DNA of 64,000 nt from Bacteroides graminisolvens DSM 19988 = JCM 15093 (GCF_000428125.1 NZ_ATZI01000001.1:186001-250000), one strand, 5' to 3'. Shown: positions 33,964 to 42,648, counted from the stretch's first letter. Numbers and translations: made by a program. The notes: a model not told the origin generated them from the letters alone.

Positions 33964-35988
33964 TTATAACTTATACCTTACTTGCAATTGAGCGTCTGCC
34001 TTTTTATTTCCCCTTATCAGATCAAGTCCGGATCCTATTTCATCACGGTCATGGTAGCGTGTCTGGCCCACTTTAGCCATAATCATCAATCTTTGAGACA
34101 CATCATATTTCATGTGAAAAGCTATTCGCGTTCCAATACCGTAATATGAAGGTACAGAAAAAGAATACATCATACCCTTTTCGTACGAATACACTCTTGA
34201 AAAGTAATCGTCAGTATGAAACCACGAACCTTGCAACTCGCATTTCAAAGGCCATTTGCGAAAAGCATACGTGCAAACTTGTGCCAATTGATAGCCTTCA
34301 CTCCCTTGAACACCGGGTTGATGAAGATGTGTGTAATCTGCAACGGATTTAAAGGCCAAAAACGCATTTGCTTTGTAGTTGAACTGGTATTTCAATCGAT
34401 GTTGATGCAAAGGAAGTACCGACTTTACTTTCTCTTCATTCGTGTAATTTTTATCTTTCTTCTTGTATCTGTATCTTATAAACATGGAAAGCTTGGAAGA
34501 AGGTGCATAAGTTGATTGAAACTGCACATCCACACCCGATGAAGCTCTGTCGATACCGTACTTTAACCATGGAAATGAAAAGAAATCAAGAGAAACAAAA
34601 TATTTCCAATACCGGAACGGATTCGCCTCAACAGCCAAATACCATCCGTTTTCATTCTGAACATGTCCGCCTTCAGAAAAGGAACTAGCATACATGGCCC
34701 AATAATCATGTGTATACAATCTGTGGACCAACGAAACCGTATAATTATTGGCCTTGGAATAAGAGAGAGTATTCAACAAAGCATAGCCACCCGACTTGCC
34801 AATGGCTGCCTCCCCCGAGAGCAAGAAACGATTCCATCTGTATTTATAGTCAACACCCAAATTATAAAAATGATTGCCTCTGATGTTATATTTAGCATAC
34901 TCTCTGAGTGCAGGTTCATAAGGTTTGTCGAAAAAATAATAAATACCTGTAACGCCCATTTTTAAACGATTGGTTGTATACGCCACATTACCTCCCATGA
35001 GTTGTAAGGCAAACAAATTACTTCGTTCCGCCTCCTTTTGAGTACGATGCAGTCCGCTCTTATTAATAGAAGTTATTTGTTCTTCTTTGACAATACCATC
35101 AAGCGACCGGTGTGAGTAAAAGGCCGATAAACATATCTTTTTCCAATTAACAGCAACCGCTGCCCCTTGTTGGTAATTAAATTCATCTGTGGAAGCATGT
35201 TTTTTAATTCCTTCGGCACGGTTTCCGAGCGTATAAAGCGATGTGCTTTTCCCCATAATAAAATCATTGCTCATAACCAGTCCTTGTCCAAAACTAAGAC
35301 GATAATTTCCTAATGCCAATGTTTTAATGCGACGAATGTCTTTAAGTAAAAAATAAAATGAATAATGATCATACCCTTTTGTATTATGTAATGCCAGAAA
35401 AGGTTCACCGGCATCTTTTTCGGCAGTGATACCGGCATAAACATGGTCTTTGTATCGAAAGCCATACCTCGTTGAGTGATAAACGGGAGGACCCAAATAC
35501 GAATCTTCGTATCCTTTTCTTTTATAAAACGGAATATCAATACGGGTCATTAACTCGTGTCTTCCCTTGGTCAAGATGTTCTTTAGAGAAGGAAATGTTG
35601 GCGACTTTTCAACCGGTTTGACACAAACATAAGGTATTAACAATTCAATGCTCTGCTTGTCCATTGATTCAACCAATTGTAACTCATAAACAGACTGCAT
35701 GGGACCGTTGATGTAAAGGTAAGCCAATAAATCTTCAATTTGCAATTCAGTGAGGAAAGGAAAGATAAGCAGTTTTTCCTTAGTTACTTCATTTAAATTA
35801 AGGGGTTGATCGAGGCGGTTAGTTAATTCTTCCAGTTCATGATCCCAATTAACATCAGTATATTCGTCGGTAACGGCAATTTGTTCCATGACACTTTCCC
35901 ATTCATTCACTATGGGATCTTGAGAAAAAACAGTCACATTAAAAAAGAGCATAAAAAGAACGAATAGAATAGCTGTGTGTTTGTTCAT
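33964..35988 (-). CDS. Secreted helix-hairpin-helix protein with barrel-like body
   Basis: 674 residues. Signal peptide (1-22). Residues about 50-125 hold ComEA-like helix-hairpin-helix repeats (LNLNEVTKEKLLIFPFLTEL and YINGPMQSVYELQLVESM). The rest, rich in alternating aromatic strands (many YxxYR-like patterns) and ending in LQVRYKL, looks like an outer-membrane beta barrel. This architecture is conserved in Bacteroidota. A role in DNA handling or envelope assembly is possible but unproven. A near -7 box (TATCTTCG) lies at 36026-36033. Confidence 0.72.
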   Translation of the reverse strand: MNKHTAILFVLFMLFFNVTVFSQDPIVNEWESVMEQIAVTDEYTDVNWDHELEELTNRLDQPLNLNEVTKEKLLIFPFLTELQIEDLLAYLYINGPMQSVYELQLVESMDKQSIELLIPYVCVKPVEKSPTFPSLKNILTKGRHELMTRIDIPFYKRKGYEDSYLGPPVYHSTRYGFRYKDHVYAGITAEKDAGEPFLALHNTKGYDHYSFYFLLKDIRRIKTLALGNYRLSFGQGLVMSNDFIMGKSTSLYTLGNRAEGIKKHASTDEFNYQQGAAVAVNWKKICLSAFYSHRSLDGIVKEEQITSINKSGLHRTQKEAERSNLFALQLMGGNVAYTTNRLKMGVTGIYYFFDKPYEPALREYAKYNIRGNHFYNLGVDYKYRWNRFLLSGEAAIGKSGGYALLNTLSYSKANNYTVSLVHRLYTHDYWAMYASSFSEGGHVQNENGWYLAVEANPFRYWKYFVSLDFFSFPWLKYGIDRASSGVDVQFQSTYAPSSKLSMFIRYRYKKKDKNYTNEEKVKSVLPLHQHRLKYQFNYKANAFLAFKSVADYTHLHQPGVQGSEGYQLAQVCTYAFRKWPLKCELQGSWFHTDDYFSRVYSYEKGMMYSFSVPSYYGIGTRIAFHMKYDVSQRLMIMAKVGQTRYHDRDEIGSGLDLIRGNKKADAQLQVRYKL

Positions 35989-36076
35989 TGAGATTTCAGA
36001 TTAAGTATAAATAATTATCGGTTTGCGAAGATAATTTAAATTAGATAAACAGCAACACATTAACAGGAAATAATAG

Positions 36077-36084
36077 TATTTTTG
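36077..36084 (+). promoter_or_regulatory. -7 box (TATTTTTG) very close to the DUF4294 start
   Basis: Exact TAnnTTTG match ending only 4 nt before the ATG at 36089. Transcription is expected to start about at the ATG, so the mRNA may be leaderless. Confidence 0.5.
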
Positions 36085-36088
36085 CTGC

Positions 36089-36691
36089 ATGAAAAAAAGG
36101 TTCAATATATTAACCGGGTTCTTGCTGCTTTCTTTGATTGCCATACAAAGCAATGCGCAAGAAAATAAGTCAGCCGGAGGATATCTTGTGCCTGTATGTA
36201 TTTACAAAGGAGATACGATTCCTTCTATAACACTTCCGGATGTGTACATATTCAAACCACTAAAGTTCAGGAATGACAAAGAGAGGAAAGAATATTACCG
36301 GTTGGTTTATAACGTAAAAAAAACCTTTCCTATTTCACAGGAAATTAACCGAACCATTATAGAAACATACGAGTATCTGGAAACACTACCCAATGAGAAA
36401 ATCCGACAGAAACACATTAAGAGAGTAGAAAAAGGGTTGAAAGAACAATATACCGCACGCATGAAAAAGCTTTCTTTCGCTCAAGGGAAGCTTTTAATTA
36501 AGCTGGTTGACAGGCAGTCAAACCAGACTTCTTATGAACTGGTTAAAGCTTTTATGGGACCTTTTAAAGCCGGTTTATACCAAACATTTGCCGGTTTATT
36601 CGGTGCCAGTCTTAAAAAACAATATGATCCCGAAGGCGAAGATAGAATGATTGAACGAATTGTTCTACAAGTACAAAACGGTCAGTTATAA
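36089..36691 (+). CDS. DUF4294 family secreted protein
   Basis: 200 residues. Signal peptide with cleavage near residue 23 (SNAQ), then a helical, basic body with the family features PSITLPDVYIFKPLKFRND and EYYRLVYNVKKTFP. It matches DUF4294, found in many Bacteroidota and of unknown function. It is divergent from the helix-hairpin-helix/barrel protein and convergent with the TrmH-type gene. The promoter lies unusually close to the start codon. Confidence 0.78.
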   Translation: MKKRFNILTGFLLLSLIAIQSNAQENKSAGGYLVPVCIYKGDTIPSITLPDVYIFKPLKFRNDKERKEYYRLVYNVKKTFPISQEINRTIIETYEYLETLPNEKIRQKHIKRVEKGLKEQYTARMKKLSFAQGKLLIKLVDRQSNQTSYELVKAFMGPFKAGLYQTFAGLFGASLKKQYDPEGEDRMIERIVLQVQNGQL

Positions 36692-36712
36692 GTTATCAGC
36701 AAGTTATTAACT

Positions 36713-37252
36713 TTAAAATGCAGTGAGTTTTTTAAAGAGATCCCAGATCACTATACCTGCAGTAACCGATACATTGAGTGAATGTTTTGTTCCGTATTGC
36801 GGAATCTCTATGCAACCGTGAGAATGGTTTATTACCTCCTGCCCTACTCCTTTTACTTCATTACCCAGTACTACGGCATATTTCTGCTGCTTGTCCAGTT
36901 GAAGGTCGTCGAGCATAATACTTCCTTCAGCCTGCTCAATAGAATAGACTATATACCCATTGCTTTTTAAGTTATCAACAGCTTCAACAGCGTTATGAAC
37001 ATACGTCCACTCTACTGAAAACTCAGCACCTAAAGCCGTTTTATGTATTTCAGCATGCGGAGGAACAGCCGTAATACCACACAGATAAATATGCTCAATA
37101 CGAAAAGCATCCGAAGTTCTGAACACAGAACCTATGTTGTGCAAACTACGTATATCATCAAGTACTACTACCAAAGGCAATTTCTTCGCTTCTTTGAATT
37201 CTTCCGTACTGATTCTATTTAACTCGGTGATTTTTAACTTTCTCATGCTCAT
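36713..37252 (-). CDS. TrmH/SpoU-family RNA 2'-O-methyltransferase
   Basis: 179 residues from the ATG at 37252; an ATG two codons on at 37246 is also possible. The longer frame start at 37291 is rejected because a -7 box overlaps it. SPOUT methyltransferase motifs are present: motif 1 DDIRSLHNIGSVFRTSDAF, motif 2 VLGNEVKGVG, and motif 3 IPQYGTKHSLNVSVTAGI. Target is rRNA or tRNA, not determinable here. It lacks the N-terminal substrate-binding domain of RlmB-type enzymes, so it is a short stand-alone type. Confidence 0.88.
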   Translation of the reverse strand: MSMRKLKITELNRISTEEFKEAKKLPLVVVLDDIRSLHNIGSVFRTSDAFRIEHIYLCGITAVPPHAEIHKTALGAEFSVEWTYVHNAVEAVDNLKSNGYIVYSIEQAEGSIMLDDLQLDKQQKYAVVLGNEVKGVGQEVINHSHGCIEIPQYGTKHSLNVSVTAGIVIWDLFKKLTAF

Positions 37253-37279
37253 AATGATCTCTTCTAAGTATAATGCTGC

Positions 37280-37287
37280 AAAATTAA
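37280..37287 (-). promoter_or_regulatory. -7 box (TAATTTTG) of the TrmH-type gene
   Basis: Exact TAnnTTTG match on the minus strand, 28 nt before the ATG at 37252; it overlaps the first codons of the longer open frame. Confidence 0.55.
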
Positions 37288-37512
37288 TCATTTCTATTTT
37301 ATGCTCCCATTTATCAGTTAACTAATCGGTTAATACTCGTTTATAAGTTGTCAATACCTCATAAATACTTTTTCAAAAAATAAGTTGCTTTATTCATTAA
37401 AACATATATGGATACCCATAAATAAACAATCCAAATAAGTTAATAAAAACTTTCAAAGCTTACATAAACACATTTTTAAACCGTGTTTCTTCAATTTTTC
37501 TCTTTTAGTTTT

Positions 37513-37542
37513 TAACTTTGCAACCTTTCAACAGGTTGTTAA
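37513..37542 (+). promoter_or_regulatory. nadA promoter with inverted repeat over +1
   Basis: TAACTTTG (37513-37520) is followed immediately by CAACCT-TTCAAC-AGGTTG (37521-37538), a perfect 6-bp inverted repeat that spans the expected start. This placement suits a repressor operator. The regulator is not in the window. Confidence 0.5.
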
Positions 37543-37733
37543 TTAAATATATATATCACTTATTATCAAGACTTAAAGCCTGTTTTAGTTGTTAATAAGG
37601 ATGCAATAAGTCAAGGTCAAAGACTAATAACTTATTATCCAAATAGAAAGTAAACTATTTGCTAACACTATTAACAACCTATTATCACTAACATATATTT
37701 TTAAAAGATTAGAGATTAAATAATTAGATTATA
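37543..37733 (+). promoter_or_regulatory. Long AT-rich nadA leader with long-range complementarity
   Basis: About 200 nt of leader without an open frame. AGGTTGTTAA (37533-37542) is exactly complementary to TTAACAACCT (37671-37680), so the RNA could close a domain of about 150 nt that ends 53 nt before the ATG. ACTTATTATC occurs twice (37557-37566 and 37630-37639). The region may be a regulatory leader. Confidence 0.4.
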
Positions 37734-38726
37734 ATGAATAAAGAGAAATGGTTAATAAAGGGTTTTGCTGATGAACCTGTGGATAAAAGCATTGATCTTA
37801 AAAAAGCAATCAACGAACTTAAGAAAGAAAAGAATGCTGTGATATTGGGACACTACTATCAGCAGGGTGAGATACAGGATATAGCCGACTTTGTAGGTGA
37901 TAGTCTGGCACTCGCTCAATGGGCTGCTAAAACAACAGCCGACATCATTGTGTTGTGTGGAGTTCATTTCATGGGTGAAACAGCCAAGATTCTTTGTCCT
38001 GATAAGAAAGTATTGGTACCCGATTTGAATGCCGGTTGTTCGCTGGCCGACAGTTGTCCGGCCGATGACTTTGCACGTTTTGTCAATGAGCATCCCGGTT
38101 ACACGGTTATATCTTATGTAAACACTACTGCTGCTGTGAAAGCTGTTACTGATGTAGTGGTTACTTCAACGAATGCCAAACAGATTGTTGAAAGTTTCCC
38201 TAAAGATGAAAAGATTATCTTCGGTCCCGATAGGAATCTGGGTAATTACATTAATTCAATTACCAATCGCAACATGTTGCTTTGGGATGGTGCATGTCAT
38301 GTTCATGAACAATTCTCTGTTGAAAAGATTGTGGAGTTAAAAGCACAATACCCTGATGCAGTGGTGTTGGCACATCCTGAATGTAAAAGTGTGGTTTTAA
38401 AGCTGGCTGATTTTGTAGGATCAACAGCAGCCTTGCTGAAACATGCGGTTCAAAGTGATGCGCAATGTTTTATTGTGGCAACAGAATCGGGTATCTTACA
38501 TGAGATGCAAAAGAAATGCCCGCAGAAGACATTTATTCCTGCTCCACCCAATGATAGCACCTGTGCATGTAATGAGTGTAGCTTTATGCGTTTAAATACA
38601 ATGGAGAAGCTCTATAACTGTTTGAAATATGAGTTTCCGGAGATTGAAGTTGATAGTGAAGTAGCTAAGAAAGCAGTTCTTCCCATTAAACGAATGCTTG
38701 ATATATCAGAAAAGCTAGGGTTATAA
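37734..38726 (+). CDS. nadA: Quinolinate synthase NadA
   Basis: 4Fe-4S enzyme condensing iminoaspartate (from NadB, encoded at 10108) with dihydroxyacetone phosphate to quinolinate in NAD synthesis. 330 residues. ILGHYYQQGEIQDIADFVGDS at the start of the first domain (about 38-57), cluster-region Cys in VLCGVHFMGETA, DLNAGCSLADSCP, HPECKSVV, and the C-terminal CACNECSFM motif. It is a single gene with a long leader and its own terminator; nadC is not nearby. Confidence 0.95.
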   Translation: MNKEKWLIKGFADEPVDKSIDLKKAINELKKEKNAVILGHYYQQGEIQDIADFVGDSLALAQWAAKTTADIIVLCGVHFMGETAKILCPDKKVLVPDLNAGCSLADSCPADDFARFVNEHPGYTVISYVNTTAAVKAVTDVVVTSTNAKQIVESFPKDEKIIFGPDRNLGNYINSITNRNMLLWDGACHVHEQFSVEKIVELKAQYPDAVVLAHPECKSVVLKLADFVGSTAALLKHAVQSDAQCFIVATESGILHEMQKKCPQKTFIPAPPNDSTCACNECSFMRLNTMEKLYNCLKYEFPEIEVDSEVAKKAVLPIKRMLDISEKLGL

Positions 38727-38743
38727 AACCCTAGCTTTTTCTT
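38711..38743 (+). terminator. Terminator of nadA
   Basis: Perfect 12-bp arms AAAGCTAGGGTT (38711-38722) and AACCCTAGCTTT (38727-38738) around ATAA, then TTCTTT. The nadA stop codon is in the loop. Confidence 0.82.
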
Positions 38744-38754
38744 TCTATGCTAAA

Positions 38755-40161
38755 TTATTTTAGATTAAACGTTTGTAACCCGTCAATGTTCTGACTAAAC
38801 AGGGTGTCGGCAAAATAAGACGGACGGGTATCTCCCCAACGTACGGTAGAATTCCGGATATTTACATTTGATGCATTATCAAGATAAAATCCGTATGTTT
38901 TCCCTTTCACAAAATCATCACCTTTACTTGGACGTTTATCATATATACCGCCTTCGTAATTGGTACGTTTACAAATCATCAGATCTACTTCATCAAAATA
39001 TATATTCTGAATTTTGTCTTTTGATTCTGCACTGAGGAATACTCCATTTTCACTTTCGCACTTTATGTTATTGAAACTGATATCAGTAACTGTTCCAACT
39101 TCATAATCGGCCATTCCTTTTGGAAAGCGCCAGCCTGCATCTTTATGATCACCTGCTTTACGGGTGTAGGCTGTTACATAAATAGGTTCGGCTTTTCCCC
39201 ACCAAACGTTAGAGAAGAACTTACAATCAATTACAATGTTAGAAAAGATAATATTTTCTACTGTGCCTTCGTCACGGTTTTGAATACCAATGCCGCGGTT
39301 ACTGTCTCTGATAATACAGTTGTTTACAACGACGTGACTGATACGGTCCATATTTTCGGAACCTATTTTAATAGCGCATGAACGAGAAGTCATGGTACAA
39401 TTAGTTACCAGGATGTTTTCACAGGGTCCTAAATCTTGATATTCACGACGATTTTTCAAACAGATACAATCGTCTCCTGATTCAATGAAACAGTTGCTGA
39501 TACGCACATTTTTTGAATGATCCACATCGATACCGTCTCCATTGCGAATTTTCAGGTTATTTAGAATACTTATTCCATCAATAACAACATCATTACAACC
39601 TACGAGGTGCACTGTCCAGTAAGCCGAATTGCCTATAATAACATCTTTGATACGGATTTCTTTACCATTAATTAAAGTAAGTACATGCGGACGGGGATCA
39701 AATTCGTGTACAGGTTTTAATTCATAAGAATCTTCTAATTCTTTACCCATAAACGAAACGCCATTGCCATCAATTTTACCTTTTCCACTAATAGAAAATT
39801 GCACAATGTTAGTACCACTAATCCACATCATACCTTCACCTTTATTATCGCGAAAAGCACTTTTATTATACACCTTCTCATCCGGATTAGCCAATAATTT
39901 AGCATTTGCTTCCAGGTGCAGGTCTACGTAAGATGCTACTGTAAAGGGACCGGTCATATACACTCCGTCTCCTGGAATAATAACTCGTCCTCCTCCTGCT
40001 TTGTTGCAATCATCAATGGCTTCCTGAATGGCTTTGGCATTATCGGTAACACTGTCTCCTTTTGCTCCATAATCACGGATATCAAAATCTGTTTTTTTTG
40101 TATGGCAGGACATCATAAATCCTAATCCAAGAAGGGCTAATAAAAATTTTAGTCTCATCAT
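38755..40161 (-). CDS. GH28-family glycoside hydrolase lipoprotein
   Basis: 468 residues. Lipoprotein signal (GFMMSC, Cys near 19), then a pectate-type parallel beta-helix: FDIRDYGAKGDSVTDNAKAIQEAI at the start is typical of GH28. Catalytic signatures are NGDGIDVD, ESGDDCI and SCAIKIGSE, with N-x-D and D-D pairs present. The likely substrate is a galacturonic-acid-containing pectin. It is 9 nt downstream of a broken second GH28 gene on the same strand, so transcription now depends on the fused remnant's promoter or an unseen one. The frame is intact. Confidence 0.9.
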   Translation of the reverse strand: MMRLKFLLALLGLGFMMSCHTKKTDFDIRDYGAKGDSVTDNAKAIQEAIDDCNKAGGGRVIIPGDGVYMTGPFTVASYVDLHLEANAKLLANPDEKVYNKSAFRDNKGEGMMWISGTNIVQFSISGKGKIDGNGVSFMGKELEDSYELKPVHEFDPRPHVLTLINGKEIRIKDVIIGNSAYWTVHLVGCNDVVIDGISILNNLKIRNGDGIDVDHSKNVRISNCFIESGDDCICLKNRREYQDLGPCENILVTNCTMTSRSCAIKIGSENMDRISHVVVNNCIIRDSNRGIGIQNRDEGTVENIIFSNIVIDCKFFSNVWWGKAEPIYVTAYTRKAGDHKDAGWRFPKGMADYEVGTVTDISFNNIKCESENGVFLSAESKDKIQNIYFDEVDLMICKRTNYEGGIYDKRPSKGDDFVKGKTYGFYLDNASNVNIRNSTVRWGDTRPSYFADTLFSQNIDGLQTFNLK

Positions 40162-40170
40162 ATTCTCTTA

Positions 40171-41049
40171 TTAGTTATTAACTATTATAATTTGTTCTCT
40201 TTTATCTAATGGAAAAAACAGTTGTTCAAGTGATTCTCCTTTCACATCGTCCATAATAATTGCCGGACGATAGTCTGGTTCTGTCAACTTCAATTTTACA
40301 TTTTTCAATTTTATATTCTTGGCGTGACGAATATAAAATCCCCACGAAGGTAGTTCACCAAACATACTGAATTCTGGATATTTATTGATATGTTCCGGTA
40401 CTTGGTTTAAACGATTTAAAGGTATATAAGCCATTCCTTTGGTTGCTCTTCCCGGATAGGTTATTTCTATATTTTCAAGATGAATACCTTCTATATAATA
40501 TCCCGGTATACCTGTTATAGATGAAGGAAACGGATTATGGAAAAAATCGACTTCCGGTCCTCTTAAATCATAGTTAATATCTGGCCTTCCAAACGGAATT
40601 TCTACAGTCATGTTTTTTATGGATATATTTTTTATGGTTCCCGGGCGTTCACCTGCTCTGTGTCCCAAACGAATAAATAGGGCATTACCTGTATTCTTTG
40701 CTATAATGTTATTTATATTGATATTTTCAATATGGCCTCCATCAACAGATTCAATGGCAATAGCCGAACGAAAAGTATCAAATACACGAATATCATCAAT
40801 CGTTATATTTTTAAAGCCTCCCCATGAAGCAGTTCCGAATTTTATAGCGCTTGCACTACTACGTACTTCGCAGTCAGCAATGTAAATGCTATCGTTATTG
40901 GCATCGGGATGATAAGACTTCAAGCAAATGCCATCGTCTGCAGAATTGATCTTACATCGGGTAATCTTTACATTATGACAATCAATTATATCAAAACCAT
41001 CATTATTCCAATAAGCTCTATTGATCATGGAAACTTGATCTATTGACAT
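40171..41049 (-). pseudogene. GH28 glycosidase, 5' part missing (C-terminal 292 codons)
   Basis: The frame begins abruptly inside a GH28 beta-helix: RAYWNNDGFDI (N-x-D) at residues 11-21 and SADDGICLKS (D-D) near 37-46 are present, and the C-terminal part is complete. The N-terminal 150-200 residues, including the signal peptide, are gone. The ATG at 41049 overlaps by 10 nt the stop codon of the GH89 fragment, so reinitiation could still give a cytoplasmic fragment, probably without function. A longer GH28 gene lies 9 nt downstream. Confidence 0.85.
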
Positions 41050-41651
41050 GAATCAGGATTCGGTCCTCCCCAACCTTCCAGGTTATTCATTTCCCACCAA
41101 GCCATGAAAGCCGGTCCGGATATGAACTTATTTATTTCTTCTTTGGAGTAGCCCAGCTTTTTGAGCATATTAAACCATATACACTCCTCACCTACCACAG
41201 CCAGCGGCAAGTTAATGCTATGCAATGCCATCCAGTCAATCTCTTGTTCCCAACGCTTCCAGTCCCAGAAAGCCATGGAGTAAGAGAATGTACAATAATT
41301 GAAGTTATAACGGAGTTTCAGAGTGGTTTGATGACGCTCCTTCTTTGTTACTTGAGGCAAAACATCCGGTAGTTTGGCCGTCATGCCATTCCACGACAAA
41401 TGCACTCCCGCATAATATTTAAGATACCAGTTTACTCCCGAAGCGGCGCTTACGTAATTGTTGGCACGAACCACTACCCGATTACCTTTCTGATCGAGTT
41501 CAAAATAATCTTCGTTGCCTATACTTTTTATTTCAATGGAAAATTTCTTGGAAGCACCTTTGTCGATTCGCTCCAACATTCCTGCTACAGGATTAGCAAG
41601 TAGCTGACCCGTAAGCCAGCACATCATACATATACTTAGTAACTTCTTCAT
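41040..41651 (-). pseudogene. GH89 alpha-N-acetylglucosaminidase, 3' part missing (first 203 codons)
   Basis: ATG at 41651 with an exact -7 box (TATATTTG, 41670-41677) and signal peptide (MKKLLSICMMCWLTGQLLA). The sequence follows the GH89 N-terminal and early catalytic regions, including LKLRYNFNYCTFSYSMAFWDW and WWEMNNLEGWGGPNPDS near residue 190. There it changes after PDS to Cys-Gln-stop, where the family continues with Trp-Tyr. Normal GH89 enzymes are about 700 residues, so about 500 are lost. The break joins directly to the GH28 remnant. Confidence 0.87.
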
Positions 41652-41669
41652 AGTGTTAACATTTGAGGC

Positions 41670-41677
41670 CAAATATA
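41670..41677 (-). promoter_or_regulatory. -7 box (TATATTTG) of the truncated GH89 gene
   Basis: Exact TAnnTTTG match on the minus strand, 19 nt before the ATG at 41651. It overlaps a TTG at 41672 that would give a longer, rejected start. Confidence 0.55.
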
Positions 41678-41731
41678 AGGCTTTCCTTGTTGACAGGGGG
41701 TGAAAAACGAAAAATAAAGGAGGAAAAACGA

Positions 41732-41765
41732 TTACGGGGTGGGTACCTTAATACCCGCCCCGTAA
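41732..41765 (-). terminator. Terminator of the DUF4412-like gene
   Basis: 14-bp arms TTACGGGGTGGGTA (41732-41745) and TACCCGCCCCGTAA (41752-41765), one G-T pair. On the minus strand it is followed by TCGTTTTTC. Confidence 0.78.
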
Positions 41766-41790
41766 GAATTATAATGTGCGAATCAATTAT

Positions 41791-42384
41791 TTATTGAATA
41801 GTAACTCCCGCAGGAAGGCTGAATTTATCTTGCAGCACGGCCGCATTTTCTTGTATATCTGTGGTTGTTTCTGTGGCAAGTAGCGTGCCACCAGCCGATG
41901 TTTCGGACTTCAAAGCAATTCCTTTCCAGACCCAGACCTTTAATTGCAGGGTTTGTCCCATTTGTGATATTTCGAGCGTGTAAATTTTACAGGTCTTATC
42001 TCCTATCGCCTCTTCTCCGGCCTCCTTTAATTTATATTGATCTCGTATTTCGTCACTAATCTGAAGGTAATTAATAGGTTTTGTGGGTAGATTGACACGG
42101 TTAGCCACTTTGGTATCCATATCGACCGTAATAACAGAAGTGCTATCCATGATGGTCATCATAGACTTATCGACACCGGGGCCCATACCGTTTTTAAAAA
42201 TAATTTCCGTTGCTTCCTTCTTACCGTAATCATCAATGAAAGTAGTCGATTCAAGTACTTGTCCGGAAAATTCGGTCTTCTTTTTGATGATAGCCGATTT
42301 CATTTCATACTTTGCTTCTTGAGCAGAGAGAGCGATTGTGACGAATAGCAATAAGATTGCTGTTGCAGTTTTTCTAGTATTCAT
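41791..42384 (-). CDS. Secreted DUF4412-like protein
   Basis: 197 residues. Signal peptide (1-21, cleavage after LSAQ region), then a beta-rich body with ESTTFIDDYGKKEA, TCKIYTLEISQMGQ and QLKVWVWKGIALKSE, resembling the LolA-like/DUF4412 fold of periplasmic proteins. Function unknown. It has an exact -7 box (TATATTTG) at 42403-42410 and its own terminator. The palindrome array at 42551-42638 lies about 140 bp upstream of that box. Confidence 0.65.
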   Translation of the reverse strand: MNTRKTATAILLLFVTIALSAQEAKYEMKSAIIKKKTEFSGQVLESTTFIDDYGKKEATEIIFKNGMGPGVDKSMMTIMDSTSVITVDMDTKVANRVNLPTKPINYLQISDEIRDQYKLKEAGEEAIGDKTCKIYTLEISQMGQTLQLKVWVWKGIALKSETSAGGTLLATETTTDIQENAAVLQDKFSLPAGVTIQ

Positions 42385-42402
42385 AATTTAAAAAGTTTTT
42401 TG

Positions 42403-42410
42403 CAAATATA
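42403..42410 (-). promoter_or_regulatory. -7 box (TATATTTG) of the DUF4412-like gene
   Basis: Exact TAnnTTTG match on the minus strand, 19 nt before the ATG at 42384. Confidence 0.5.
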
Positions 42411-42550
42411 TTTATTTCAATGTAAACAATGCCATGAAAAATAATATTTGTTGAGGGAAAGATGTGATTTAGTTGCTGCACATTGAATCCATACTGCTTA
42501 ATGAGGCATAACGACGTGGAGGTATTACATTTCTGTTTAAGAAAAAAAGG

Positions 42551-42638
42551 CGGCTAACCTTGGTTAGCCGATCAGCCAACCAAGGTTGGTAAGTTGAATA
42601 ACCATGGTTAGCAAGTCGGCTAACCATGGTTGGACGCT
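42551..42638. repeat. Four 22-bp repeats with palindromic AACCWWGGTT cores
   Basis: AACCTTGGTT at 42556, AACCAAGGTT at 42578, AACCATGGTT at 42600 and AACCATGGTT at 42622: four cores spaced by exactly 22 bp. Each is widened by partly symmetric flanks, the first to a 9-bp inverted repeat CGGCTAACC-TT-GGTTAGCCG. The units share a loose pattern cggcTAACCWWGGTTrGc. The array is intergenic, 83 bp after rdgB and upstream of the DUF4412-like gene. Confidence 0.85.
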
Positions 42639-42648
42639 AAAAAGCACA

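Noticed and set aside
37325-37733. Chromosomal replication origin upstream of nadA
   Set aside because: AT-rich with repeats, but no exact TTATCCACA boxes were found, and a promoter plus leader explains the stretch better.
40171-41651. Two genuine short genes in place of broken glycosidases
   Set aside because: One piece has only the start of a GH89 enzyme and the other only the end of a GH28 enzyme, and each breaks inside its catalytic fold at the same joint.
42551-42638. CRISPR array
   Set aside because: The repeated units are only 22 bp and directly abut with no unique spacers, and no cas gene is present.
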